Made by a program: the position numbers and the translations under genes. Shown here piece after piece: positions 26,751 to 39,110 of a stretch of 64,000 nt of DNA (positions are counted from its first letter, which is position 1; every line of letters starts with the position of its first letter). The DNA comes from Embiotoca jacksoni (Eukaryota > Chordata > Actinopteri > Embiotocidae), in the NCBI GenBank assembly GCA_022577435.1, contig JAKOON010000006.1, positions 6,876,001 through 6,940,000 of the forward strand, in the 5' to 3' direction. The notes below the pieces were generated by a model that saw only the letters and a program-made list of their open reading frames with translations, was not told the origin of the DNA and searched no databases.

Positions 26751-26793
<43 letters not shown>
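26751..26793 (+). repeat. (TG)n microsatellite next to the LINE tail
   Basis: The TG run is about 43 bp and ends 20 bp before the tetranucleotide tail of the LINE. Confidence 0.97.
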
Positions 26794-26794
<1 letters not shown>

Positions 26795-26812
26795 GCTCGT
26801 ACCAACCTCTTT

Positions 26813-28640
26813 GTAGGTAGGTAGGTAGGTTGTTACTTTATTAATCCCCAAGGGGAAAAGTTTTCACTACAGCAGCATTTATAGATACAGGAAAGCAATA
26901 AAATTACAGTAAAAAAATATTAAATATAAAAATGCACATTATATACAGCATATATCTATATTTTTATATTTAAACAAAGAAGAAACACAGACAACAGTAT
27001 TATTGTTGTGTGGTGGATTTTGCCAGAGGTGAGTTATTGTGCAGTCTTATTGCAGTGGGCAGGAATGATCTCCTGTATCTGCTGGATGGCGCAGGTCTTC
27101 AGGACCCTGGGGTTGATGCCATCAGGTCCTGCAGCCTTGCGCTGGTGGAATCTCTCCAGCTGTCTCCTAACCTGGCCAGTGGTCACAGAGAGGGGGGGGG
27201 GGTCATGGCGTCGATGGAGGAAGAGCCCTTTGAAGTTGAGGGCTCTGTGTCTATGCAGCTCACCAGGGGGGAGAGAGAGGGGGGGGGGGGGCAGCAGAGG
27301 TGTTTGGGAAGTGTGAGGTGTGGAGGAGACAGATGAGGGCGGTGAACTAAACCTGTTGAAGAAACAGTTTAGCTCATTGTTCCTCTCCAGGTTCCCCCTG
27401 GTTGTCTCTCTCTCCCTTTGAACCCAGTAATCTCCTTCATACCGGTCCGCACCTCCCTCACATTGTTCTGCTGGAGTTTGGTCTCCAGCTTCCTCCTGTA
27501 GGAGTCCCTGCACTCTCTCAGCTTCTCTTTCAGGTGGCGCTGCACTCTCCTGAGCTCCTCCCTGTCCCCAGACCTGAAGACTGCTTTCTTCTGATTAAGA
27601 AGCACCTTCAGGTCACTGGTGATCCACGGCTTGTTGTTGGGGAAGCGGTGTACAGTCCGGGATGGTACGGTGGTGTGTTCACAGAATTTGATGTATTCTG
27701 TGATACAATCCGTCATGCTGTTGATGTCCTCCCCATGTGGTCCACACAGCACATCCCAGTCCGTGGACTCAAAGCAGTCCTGCAGGGCGTCTTTAGCCTA
27801 CTGTGTCCACCTCCTCACAGTCCTGGTGGTCACAGGCTGCCTCTGCACCAGAGGAACATACTTTGGTGTCAGCAGGACCAGGTTGTGATCCGACCTACCA
27901 AGGGGGGGAAGGGCAGTAGCACTGTATGCATCCATGGCATTAGCATACAGTAGGTCCAGGGTTTTATTGTTCCGGGTGGGGCAGTTAACATACTGGTGCA
28001 AAATTGGCAGTACTTTATCCAGACTGGTTAAAGTCTCCAGTAACTGCCAAAAATGCACCGGGATGCTTAGTCTGAAGTTTGGACACAGTGGAGTGGAGTG
28101 TGGTCCGGGAAATGTGAGTGCAGCCATGTCTCAGTGAAACACATGATGCTGCACTCCCGGTATTCCCGCTGGGTCTTTACTAGCGCGCCGAGCTCATCCG
28201 TCTTATTGGCCAACGACCTCACGTTCCCCATTAAAATCGCGGGTACCGATGGTTTATATTCCCTCCTCTTCGCCTTCAGTTTAGCTCCAGCTCTGCAACC
28301 CCGACGTCTTCTCCGAAGTTCGTCTGGGATTTCAGGCCTCGCTCCGGGCAGCATCAGTACAGGCCTACTCAGCGTGATCAGCTGATCACGAGAGTAAACG
28401 ATGCCCCCAATCCGCTGTGCGTAGCTCTCTGTTACGAAGAGGGAAAAAAGTAGAAAAAGAGCCACCAGAAAAGTGGAAAAGTTACGGTCCATTGTCTGAC
28501 CGTCACTTAACACACGCGAAAGAAAAAAAAACAACAACTCCGAAGAGAGGAGAAAGAAAAAAAAGATACTTAAAACAAAAACACACTCGGGGGAGCTGCT
28601 GTAACAGGCTGCCACTAGCACAGCGCCACCTATCGGATGT
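26813..28640 (-). mobile_element. L2/Rex1-like (CR1/Jockey group) LINE, 5'-complete but internally deleted
   Basis: The element reads on the - strand. Its 5' leader (about 28640-28493) is followed by an ORF starting at 28492. The 3' end is an AT-rich UTR with GGGGATTAATAAAGT and a (CTAC)n tail (26813-26830), the form typical of fish L2/Rex1 elements. Endonuclease-region protein is recognisable, for example GNVRSLANKTDEL, CFTETWLH, TGDFN and LPPLGRSDHN. Then come the linker and the pre-RT segment KAAGPDGINPRVLKTCA. Directly after that, at about 27085-27090, the sequence jumps to the extreme C-terminus RSFLPTAIRLHNNS in another frame, so nearly the whole reverse transcriptase domain is missing. 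A second deletion at about 28080-28100 removes the middle of the endonuclease. Exact clade within L2/Rex1/CR1 is uncertain. Confidence 0.85.
27369..28492 (-). pseudogene. Broken LINE ORF: signal-like N-terminus plus endonuclease remnants
   Basis: The reading frame begins at the ATG at 28492 with MDRNFSTFLVALFLLFSLF, a hydrophobic, signal-peptide-like start. A basic region (RRRRRGCRAGAKLKAKRR) and the start of an AP-type endonuclease follow. The frame is disrupted four times: a deletion after CFTETWLHSHFPDHT (about 28090); a small deletion/frameshift between TGDFN and SLDKVLP (about 28025); a TAG stop at 27798-27800 inside RRWTQ*AKDALQD; and a frameshift in a purine run near 27415. It cannot encode an active protein. 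An apparent 183-codon frame on the opposite strand (27402-27953) is only its antisense shadow. Confidence 0.8.
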
Positions 28641-28934
28641 GTAAGGGGATATTGACAATCCTAATTCACAGTCTATATAATGAAATATGAAGACAGACAC
28701 ACAATGTGTTTCCATCACCTCACAGGTGATTTGCATTTATTTCCTGGAGACTTACTCCAACTCAACTATGAGCATAACTTGCCTAACTAAATCTTTATAC
28801 GATAATTTTATAATTTACATTATGGAAATTTGCATTTTGTCCCACAAGGGGAGGTAAAATACCCATAATGGGACTGTGTAAACAAATTTATGTCCCCACA
28901 TGAGTAATACAAAGAAGTGTATACACACACATAT

Positions 28935-28940
<6 letters not shown>

Positions 28941-28991
<51 letters not shown>

Positions 28992-28997
28992 CTCTCT
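28941..28997 (+). repeat. (AC)n plus (TC)n compound microsatellite
   Basis: About 48 bp of AC runs into a short TC run. Confidence 0.95.
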
Positions 28998-30748
28998 CCA
29001 GATCCTTATGTTTGTGTTTATGTTGTCATGGCGATGCCACTTGCTCTTTGTGTCTCAGCAGCAGCAGTGAGAAAGGTGAGCGCGCCACCCTTCCCTTTCC
29101 TCTTCTCACGCTGCTCTGCGTTTAGCCATATGTTTTTCCTCGTCATCCCTTCTCACCTCTTCATCTCCTCCCTATTTCTTTTACCCCACTTTTTGACCTT
29201 TTTTCTCCATTTCTCCGATTCTCAGGAGCATCTCGAGAGACGTGTTCAAAGTCTCTCTCCCCGCTCATCCTGCTGTAACCACACATAGACAAATATTGGG
29301 ATTTCTTTCATTTCCATTCCTTACCAGCGGCGCACTTCTCTCATCGTATTTCACTGAGGCAATAGGTCAATAGGTCACATCATACACTCTCAGCAGGAAC
29401 TCAATTTCCCATCATCCACTTCACGCTGAGCTGAACCTGTCCTCATGCTGTGGTAGGATAAAAGCTCTAGAGTGAGAGATGAGATCTGACAGATGAGGAA
29501 AGAGACATAAAGATATACATGGGGAGACATGTGGTGAGATGAACTATGATGTAGGGAAAGAAGGTGGAGAGAGCGGGACGGAGGAGGGTGCTGGTGGTGG
29601 TTGGAACGAGGGACTTTAAGGTGCTTTCCCAATTCTAGTCTTGAACTCATTGTTGGAGAAAGCATGTGGTCTGAATTTGTTTTGAAGCAAAAGAAGGACA
29701 AGATCACACATTAGTGCTTTACACACAGGTCACACACACAAACACACACATACACACATGCACACACTTCACTTATAGAGGTCTATGAAGTCATGTCCAG
29801 CTACAAGTGGGAACAGACAAAGTACAGCAGAAAATCGAAACCAGTGATGTGAATGAAAAGGGAAATGTTTTTCTACTGACTACGTGTGTGTGTTTTGTAT
29901 CCATATACACAAACTTTGTACATTTTTGTGTATGAATGTGTGGGTTTAATTTCATCCGAGAAAATACACAAAACTTGTTTCATAGAAGCTCATCTTAATG
30001 CTGTTTCCAAGTAATCAACCCTTAAGCCGATTCCTTTGATGGGGTTGTCAGGTAAAGCCCTCTGATAGGTGGAGACATGGTTGTTTAGGAAAGCTAATTG
30101 GTTAATGGTTCTTTTCCCAGATCTTTCATCACCCCTCGTTCCTCATCTGGTTTCAATCGAGAAGTGAACCACTGCCTCAACTTCTCGCCTCTTTTTCTCT
30201 CTGTCTTTCTTACTTCTGCTCTCTCTTCTTTTGTTTGGCTCTGTTATCATTTTTTCCCCCCTCTATTCGTCATCTTCTTTCTTGCTCGTGTAAAGAAAAG
30301 GGAAAACCCAGTTTTTGTGGTGTTCATGACGAGAAAATTGTGCATACTCTGAGGTTTCTTTAAAACACACAAGCTTTCTTCCCCTGTCATAGAAATGAGC
30401 TATTGTTCAATAGCATGCATCATTTTGTTACATGGCAGGAACCTAGTGTTACTTTGTGATAACATCATACCTGCCAGGTGCTGATTAATTTAATTTCCGA
30501 TTAGCCAGCTCACTTTTATGATGCTTTTTTTCATACAGAAGTTGTATGTGTTAGGTGTTATGTGACAGATGTCTTTATTTGTTACTGGTGCAAACACAGA
30601 CAAATTTGGACTTAATAATTTATCAATAATGAGATGGAGCTGGTTTTCAGATATCATGATGCAACAGTTATTTCTTCATCAGCATCCCTGATTAGTATTT
30701 TGTGCTGCCATTTCTGTCATTATAAATCTCAGTTCAGGTTGGCTTCCA

Positions 30749-30762
30749 GTTACCATAGTAAC
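30749..30762 (+). promoter_or_regulatory. RFX X-box-like site
   Basis: GTTACCATAGTAAC fits the RFX X-box consensus (GTNRCC, short spacer, RGYAAC) in both half sites. It sits in a complex, repeat-free stretch (about 30370-30800) upstream of slit2. Function is inferred from the motif only. Confidence 0.4.
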
Positions 30763-32725
30763 AATGCTCTTACTTTGTCATCGAACAATTTTGTCTTGTG
30801 ACTCTTTTCTTTTTTTTAATCATAAATTATGATCACTCAAAGTGGAAATAGAAGTTAGAGTATCTTTAGCTTTAGTAAGCTGCAGACATATTTCCAGGTG
30901 AGATTGAATGTCTGGACAGAGTTTAGTTATAAGAAGGATTTAAATTTAATTGTAAAGATTTAATTGGATCGCTGAGAGGTGGGCATTTAGGAAGACAGCC
31001 ACAGAGGACAGCCAGACTCCGCCCCCCCACCCTCCCTCACATTCAACTTTACAGTAGATCTTGAGGAAAGTATAAGGGTTAAATCTATCCATCCATACGT
31101 ATTTCTGTCTATCCATCTATCAATCCATCAGCGATGAATGATAATATCAGAACAGCGTTGGCACGAGAACATTTATGCTGATAGTATAGGCTGATAAAAT
31201 GATGCTTTAATTATATCTAAATATGTCAGGACTGTCTGGAGGGACAGAATCATCCAACCCCGTTTTGTTTGAAAGAACATATTACATAGAGAAAAATATG
31301 CAATGTTTTACAGAATATTTTAAAATTTTTGCACAGTGGATGTATACATGTTGAAAAGCATTGTGTTTATGTCTATATCTGCCAGTGGATCATCACAATA
31401 AGAGTTGGCATGTTATAATAGTTTCACTGCAGAGAATTGAAGTTCTCTGCAAGTAGTTGAAAACAATTATGTGTATATTGTGACTTCAGTAATTGGACAA
31501 AAGATTTAGAAAATAGACATAAGATATAAGCAAGAAGTCCAAATTCTCAATCTTTCTCAGTGCAAAGTGTGTCTGTTCTGTAAGCAGTGGGAGAAAATGC
31601 TGTCTAAGTTATCAGAGAAACCTCAATGAATTTCTACATTTTACTCATCCAAGGCAGTCTCAACTTTGGAGCTGCCACAAGACTAATGCTTGAAGAACTT
31701 GATATTTGAAAATCACATCAAGCTTAAGCCTGAGAATGACTCAGAGTAAGAGCACGACTCTAATTCCCTTGAGAAGTAATAAGTAAAGAAGAGGAGATGA
31801 AAACGTGCAAAGATTTTTTTGGAAGTGTTATAAGATCGTGGATGAAAGATGGTGATTTCTCAAGGGTCCTCTGAGGACACCATCTTTTTTTTCTTTTTTT
31901 ACGTGTTGTCAAAGTTATTTGTACCATATCAGAGCAGAGTCTCACCCTGGAAAGCAATTTCCTCCAGAGGCCAAGAACATTAGAAGAGAAAATCTTGTGA
32001 AAATGTGATCTGCATACTTTAAATTACGTGTAATCCATCATGTTAAACAAAACGTCTTTGAAAAGTTAAAAAGGCAAAAAGTATTAAAAAAAAAAAAGTA
32101 TAAAAAAAAACTTTTGTTGTGCGCACCTGTGTGTTTGCTTGAATCCCATTAAGTGCTTGTGTGTGGTGGAGCCTCCGAGCTGTGAATATTCATAGGCAGC
32201 TATAAGTGGTTATGAATGTGTTGGAAGTGATTTTCAATAGCCACATTATGAATCATGCCCAGCAAAGGAGCTCATTCAGAAGCATCTGTTGCGTGATGCT
32301 GTTGCTGCCAAATGAGTGTATGTGTGTGTGCGCGTGCAAATGTGTGTATGGGAGAGTTTGTGTGTTCTTCTATATATTGTGTTCATTGTGCCAAAGCATG
32401 GGGAGTGCTCTGTGGAAGTAGATGTGTGCCAAAAGGGGCCCAAAGCCCTATAGGAGACCCTTATCTGTGCTCTGTGCGCGCGCATGTGTGAGAGAAAGGG
32501 TGTGTGTGCGCGCACATACGAGACTTACTGCATTGGTTCTGCAGAGGATCGAAGCAAATGTCACTTTTTGATTTAGTGAAACTGTCGGCTCTCTATTCCC
32601 ATGAAGTGTGTGTGTGTGAATGTGTTTCCATGCATCAAAAGGAGAGGATATGAAAGGTGAATGTCAGTCTTTGATGTAAAGCTTCCCACTGTTAAACTTC
32701 AGCTTCAATCAACATCTTTAACGGC

Positions 32726-32728
<3 letters not shown>

Positions 32729-32799
<71 letters not shown>
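32729..32799 (+). repeat. (AC)n microsatellite
   Basis: The AC run is about 71 bp. It is the left arm of an inverted pair with the GT tract 121 bp downstream. Confidence 0.97.
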
Positions 32800-32800
<1 letters not shown>

Positions 32801-32918
32801 CCTGTGTTTCACATAAGAGAGTTCAACAATCAGAATCTAAAAAGAGTAGAGACACAAGAGACAAAGAAAAGCGAGAGAGATCATCATCACCTGTTTATCT
32901 CAGTACAGGTGTCTGCAT

Positions 32919-32920
<2 letters not shown>

Positions 32921-33010
<90 letters not shown>
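32921..33010 (+). repeat. (GT)n microsatellite
   Basis: The perfect GT run is about 90 bp and complements the AC tract at 32729. Confidence 0.97.
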
Positions 33011-33012
<2 letters not shown>

Positions 33013-33356
33013 ACTCATATGTTTGTTTACGTCTTGGCGTAGTTACAGGGGCGTTTGTCTTACTTGAATGTGGGTGTGCATGTGATCATTTACATGATCA
33101 CACAGCGAATTTGGCAACAGACCACCAGCCTACCATCTGCTACTACCAGAGCATGCAGACTGAGCGCGTGCACCGTACGTGCGCGCCTGCACACACACAT
33201 GCACCTGTCAATCTGTTTTGTTTTGTGTGCAGTGCTTCGATACACCACGCTGACTTGTTAGATTAATTATGTGATTTATTCAGTTGGTTTCTGATTTGGG
33301 GTGAGGCAGCCTTTTCCAAAGGGTGGAAGCCATCATTAAATCTGACATCACCCCCA

Positions 33357-33357
<1 letters not shown>

Positions 33358-33395
<38 letters not shown>
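33358..33395 (+). repeat. (AC)n microsatellite
   Basis: The AC run is about 38 bp, with degenerate ACGC/ATGC units after it. Confidence 0.95.
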
Positions 33396-33402
<7 letters not shown>

Positions 33403-34459
33403 TGCACACATACACTTACTCCCTAAAACGCACTAACAATGCAGTTGCTGCATAGCATAACACTGAAAATGGGGAGTCTCGTGCATTTCTTGCATCTCAG
33501 AAATCATATTTTTTATTATTACTTTATGATGTGTGTGTGTGCGTGTTTATGTGTGAGCGTGGGTGTGTGTCCTATTTAGAGAGGTGTCATAATAGCCCCC
33601 TGCTGTTCAGACCTCAATTAACCCCCTGCAACGGCACAGCAGAGGGACAGAGCAAGGAGGAGGGCAGAGGGAAGGAAGACTAAAAGCGATTGGATGACGG
33701 TGGCAGAGATCTGATAGAGAGATTGAGAAAAGTGGATTTTGTGATTGGTAAATTTCTCTCTCTCTCTCTCTCTGAGGAGTCGTATTCTTCCTGTCTGCTC
33801 TTTCATCTATCCATCTACCCCCGCGCCCCCTGTCAGTCTGAGAGGCGCCCGGGGGCAGATGGAGAAACTGAATTCAGGAGAGGGACTTGGACAATGGCGA
33901 GTTGAGCCAGCTTTACAAACGTCGAGTGGACGGCCTGTGAAAGCCGCTAGCCTCGAGGCGCGCAGAAATACTAACCATTCACGCTCACATACATACACAA
34001 GGGAGAGAAAGAGAGAGAGCAAAAGAGCTCTTTATTCTTTATATTGATAATAATAGCTATCAAAGCAAGGCCATTTTACAAAAAGTATCTCGGGACAATT
34101 TGGGAAAGTCTGGCCCATAGCCTTTGGCTTGTGCGTGAATGTGACCCTGTAAATGGCAGGAACATAGATGGAGTTAGAGAGCAAAGTGACTGCGAGCCCC
34201 TGTAAGCAAAAATCAACTCATACGGTGCCAGTTTAAGCTGCTAGAGTGTCCTTTTGCGGATGCGACAGTCTTATCCTATTTCAATTCTGCTCCGAGTCTT
34301 TGTTCGATCCATCCTTTCATAATAAAGTTGATAGAGGGAAAGTAATGAACTTTTATCTCATTAGCTTCCCCGGCGTCATCATTCTCCTGCCCTCAACAGT
34401 CATGCCAATAAAATATATTTGAGCTGAGGACAGCAAACACAAGAGGAGACAAACAAGGG

Positions 34460-34460
<1 letters not shown>

Positions 34461-34555
<95 letters not shown>

Positions 34556-34569
34556 ACTTACTTACTTAC
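34461..34569 (+). repeat. (CA)n plus (CTTA)n compound microsatellite
   Basis: About 93 bp of perfect CA is followed by four CTTA-type units. Confidence 0.96.
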
Positions 34570-35559
34570 ACACACACTTACACACACAGACACACGTGCG
34601 ACTGCATCCACAGATGGCCGGCGGCATATGAATCCCAAACTCAAAATCAATGTACGAGCATGTGGCTTATAAACACACACAGGCATTCGTGAATTAAATA
34701 TATGCACAAAAACATGCATGCACTGACACCAAGGGGAGACGAGGGTCAGACAGGACTGATTGTCTCTTCCAGTCGCTCCAGAGAGCGTATTGATTTTTCC
34801 CACACTCCTCTTTCTACACACCTCCCTCTCATTCTCTCGCCTCTACTCCACCCCTCCCCCCCCCCCTCGAAGGACCCTTCATATTTTTCTTTTTCCTTTC
34901 TTCTTTTTTCAAACCTCCCTTTTTCCTCTCTCTGTCACACCTCCCACTCTACTTTTTCTCTGCTCTCTCATCTGGTGTTTTTCAGCCGGCTTCCCCTCAG
35001 CCTCAGAAACTGACCTTGATTTCTGTGCAGCAATGTAACAGTGCAATGCTTCCACGAGATGCTACGGATACGCAAAGTACTGCACGGACCATTTCTGTGC
35101 CGCACTTCAAAGGTGTTTTAAGCCTCATATGATTTACTTCTTCTACTTGACTATCACCGACGCAGGACTCCAAGCATCATTCCTCGCATCTGACAGAAAA
35201 CAGCACTCTTCTATGAAGCCTCATCTGCAACAAGATTCCAGTCCTTGTCAGAGAATCATATACTGTGTCAGTATTTAAGAGCCTTTTCTTCAGCACAGCT
35301 TACAGCCGGCTATAATTCATTCACTCACTCACTCGTTAGTTCTTTCTGCTCTTTGGAAGCTAGAGAGGGGGGAAAAAAATAACTTTATCATGAACAAATC
35401 CTGTGACAAATTCCTAGATTATGAACAGTGTTATAAACAGAGGACATATCTCCAGCCTGGGTGTGTGTATGTGTTTGAATATGAGAGCGTGTCACAAAGC
35501 AGTGTTTTATGGCAATAGTTATTAACTCCATGTGACTTTTCTCTGATTCAGCATGCTGG

Positions 35560-35657
35560 AAGAACAATGAAAAGAAGAAAAGAAATTATGAGAATTAATC
35601 TTCATTGTTCTTCTTTTTAGCTCAGTAAAAAACAGAAGAGAAGAAAACAATATTGTT
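35560..35657. promoter_or_regulatory. Cluster of inverted AACAAT (SOX-type) motifs
   Basis: AAGAACAATGAA (35560-35571) is matched by its exact inverse at 35601-35612. A palindromic AACAATATTGTT lies at 35646-35657. That gives four AACAAT cores within about 100 bp. Function is unknown. Confidence 0.35.
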
Positions 35658-36424
35658 CTTTCGCCATACTCTAGTCTGTCTGCTTCTCCTCATTCACTGT
35701 CACCTAGACTACGTCTTCTGCTCTTTGGCGAGATGAGGCATATACAGGATATATCCTATTTCCCTTTTAATCTGAATTTGGGTTCGCAATGGGTTCAGAC
35801 AGATGTTTAATCTGTTGTCACAACAATGCTCCTCCACAAGCCAGCTCCCGGCACAACGCACAATTAGTTTCACACGCGTGTTTATCTTGTACTTCACGGG
35901 CTATTTTAGGATAATGGCAGTTGAGTTGTTTTGGTTCACGGCCATGGAAAAGCCACTGTCAGAGTGGCTGCGCTTAAACACACAAACACTGAGGGATAAT
36001 TGTGTAAAAGGATTAGAATGGCTGAGACGCTATTGTTGCACCACGAGGGGAAATATGCAAGACTATCATGTCTGGTTAGATCTCTTCTTCTATCATTGCT
36101 GAACAAACACATTCAGATGAACTAACCTCGTTCAGCAGAGACACACAGGGGACACCAGACAGTCTGACCCCATTGTTTCAATATGTTTCAATGTACAGTA
36201 AAAGTCAGTTAGGAAATCCACATCTTAACCACTCACCTGTTAGATGACCCAGAAACTTTTTTTAAAGATCAGTTTAAACTAATCTTCACACTAATGTCCA
36301 CAAATTGTGTATATGCTTTTGTTTTGTTGTGCTTTCAGCAGCAATACACACTAGCTTGTAAATATTTTTGGTGACAACACCATCATAAACATTTTCCAGT
36401 TATAAAAAGTGAAGACAAACTTGG

Positions 36425-36575
36425 CCGTAGCTCCGCTGGTAGCAGGTTGGCTGTGCAATGGCTGTAAAGCTCAGGGTCAAGCTGTCAATCCCTCCCAACA
36501 ATGATGCGTGTTTGAAGAAGACACTGAAACCCTGATTCTTCCCGCATACTTATAGAAGGGGAGGAAATGTATAGC
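36425..36575 (+). mobile_element. SINE-like relic
   Basis: An A-box-like word (GTAGCTCCGCTGGTAGCAGG) is followed by AGCTCAGGGTCAAG and then GAAGACACTGAAACCCTGA and a TTCTTCCCGC word. The last two resemble the body of the element at 12552 (GGCAAG.CACTGAACCC..TTGCTCCCG in the family as I recall it). The copy is strongly decayed and its ends are uncertain. Confidence 0.45.
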
Positions 36576-38132
36576 AGGTATCCTCAGGGCGTCAATACAT
36601 GTCAAATCAGGTGCTTGTCAGTTGGTTAAACAACATCCTTCCCCAACGGGGGAATGCATCCACCAATTTTTTTTTACCTTTCCAGAACCAACAATGTGAC
36701 ACTCACTTGTTGCCCGGAGGTGTGGAGGTCAAAGAGCAAGCAGAGCAACAACATACATGTCTCTATTTGAAATATTCACCCCATCTCACCACGCTCTATC
36801 ATTTTCTGGCCCACCTTCAATTGTTGCCTTTCAAAACAGGTGGAAACACCTCTGACATGTTAGGACAGCATCTCATACAAACTTTTTAAACATGTATACC
36901 CTAGCTTTAGACTAAAGTGTCTGCCAAATTACTAAAATTGTTCTATTATGCAAAATCCCTGAAAAATAACTGTGAAATGAGAGAGTAATCAGGTAACGCT
37001 TTAAAATACGGTACAAAAAAAATGTAAGGAGTCACTGAGGAAGGAAGGAGGAATGACTTCATAAATAATTAATTTTTAATGTGTCATATGAGCAGTTCTC
37101 ACATAACTGAATCAGTGGCTATTAATCTGTGTATCTGTGAAGTGGATTAAAAGACGATGAGAAGCTCGTGTTTATTTCTGAACCAACCTCTGAGCTGCAC
37201 AAACTCGTAACCACTCATTCATTTCTGAATCATGAATTACTTTTATGTGACACATAATACTTTGTCATTTTTGATCTGTTACTCAGGAACTATTTGTTAA
37301 TAATCCATTAATTATATTGTTGTTTTTAAACCATTTCATTTCTCTCATGCTACAGATTTTATATACCATGTATGTGTGTGAGTGTGTTGTTATTTTAAAC
37401 CACAAATAATGAGCCCTGTTGCTCTCGTGGACCTCTGAATGAAACATAATGAAGATTGATTTTCTGCTCACACAAACAACAGCACACCTGACATGTGAAA
37501 CCAGACACACCTTTTTCCAGAGGCAGAAGAATGGAGAATATCCAACATACCAGTCGATTCATGAGATCCTATTCACCTCCTTAGCATCTCCCCGGGCCTC
37601 GGCAGCTGGGCGTGTGAGACAGACAACAGCCGCTCAGTCCCATCACAACAAAGGTAACCAGCCACATACACACCTCAGGGCCTCAATGAAGTTTCAATAC
37701 ACCTCAAGGACGGATCACATCGGCATGAAACTGGCAGCTGGGAGTGAAAGGAATCCCAGACAGGAGTTTTTTTTTCTGTTTTTGTTTTTTTTAATGTTGC
37801 TGTTTGTGTGTTTTGGTGTGGCACAGTGTGTTCATCCCTCTTTCTAAGTGTGTGTGTCTCACTGCAGCTGTGTAACCAGCGACTGTTGACGGTGCCAGTC
37901 CAAACACAAACATCATTGGTTTTTAATGATGTGATTATCAGACAACACGCACACACACCCTACATGGATCTGAGTAAAGAGAAACACAGCAGATGTGATT
38001 AATGCTGTTAATTAATACATTGATGTAATGAACTGTTTGCAGTTCTGTCTGTCTTTGTGTGTGTCTGTCTGCCGCATTGTGTAAACGTTTGGCTGTGCAT
38101 AAATGAATATCTGCAAGATAGACACGAGAGAA

Positions 38133-38136
<4 letters not shown>

Positions 38137-38185
<49 letters not shown>
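38137..38185 (+). repeat. (TG)n microsatellite
   Basis: The TG run is about 49 bp and lies 78 bp before a long CA tract of opposite sense. Confidence 0.97.
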
Positions 38186-38187
<2 letters not shown>

Positions 38188-38259
38188 AGTAGGACACACT
38201 CTTCGCAGCATGTGTCTCGATAGCAGCTGTCCAGAGGCCAGGTGGCTAAACTGACCTCT

Positions 38260-38385
<126 letters not shown>

Positions 38386-39075
38386 CCCCACACCTTCAAC
38401 TTTACTGCATGGCCATAAACCAAAGATAACATATACAGCTCCTAAATCAACAGGCTGGATTGAGCAGTACCAACATCACAGTCGACAGACAGATTCACTT
38501 CTTATTAGCAGCTTTGCAAACCTCCAAACCAGCCAATTTCCTACAGCTAGAATTTTAAAAACGAGTCTCAGAATTTGACTTAATAATTGCTGCGTGCCTC
38601 AAGTTCATTTGTTTAGAAACTTACTTTACATAGTTCATTGCGTGCAGCCTTTATCTGTATTTCTTTTTATGTGAATGTCACTCGGCGAAAGTCTTTCTTT
38701 ATATGTAGATTTATTGGTGTAATTTGAAGCAATGTGGGATGAGCCATTTCAGTGGTAAGATGTAAGAAAAAGGAACCTCCTTTTCATTCATTATCTGAAT
38801 TAAAAGGTGCTGAATTCACTGCAGCTCATCTGCATCATCATCAGTTCCATCTGAACTCTGCAAGTCATCTTTAGTTAAGTTGATTTGTTTTATCGCAGAT
38901 GATTGACCTGTGATGTTAGTTGGAGTCTTGGGCAGTCTGTAATGGCTCCAACTCATTGTTATCTTAATAGTTAAATGTGTAATATTTTAAGGTATCTATA
39001 CATTGTAAATCATCTTTTGTATGGATAAGTGTGGTTAAAAAAAAAAAAAAAAAGGAATGTTGTAATTGAAGATCT

Positions 39076-39110
39076 CCTGATTTACATTTGTCTGAGAAAT
39101 GTAAATCAGG
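39076..39110. repeat. Perfect 14-bp hairpin
   Basis: CCTGATTTACATTT (39076-39089), a 7-nt spacer GTCTGAG, and AAATGTAAATCAGG (39097-39110) form a perfect inverted repeat. It is too short for a microRNA precursor and is not followed by a T-run. Confidence 0.8.

Larger units (their letters stand above)
28641..34040. other. Gene-free upstream flank, part 5
   Basis: This stretch is non-coding, with several CA/GT tracts. The block at about 30370-30800 is complex and carries homeodomain-like TTAATTTAATTTCCGATTAG words and the X-box at 30749. A small 9-bp stem hairpin lies at 31428-31451. Confidence 0.6.

Noticed and set aside
27402..27953. A 183-codon open frame on the + strand.
   Set aside because: It is antisense to the LINE coding region, which reads clearly on the - strand.
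39076..39110. A microRNA precursor.
   Set aside because: The stem is 14 bp with a 7-nt loop, too short for a precursor of about 60-80 nt.
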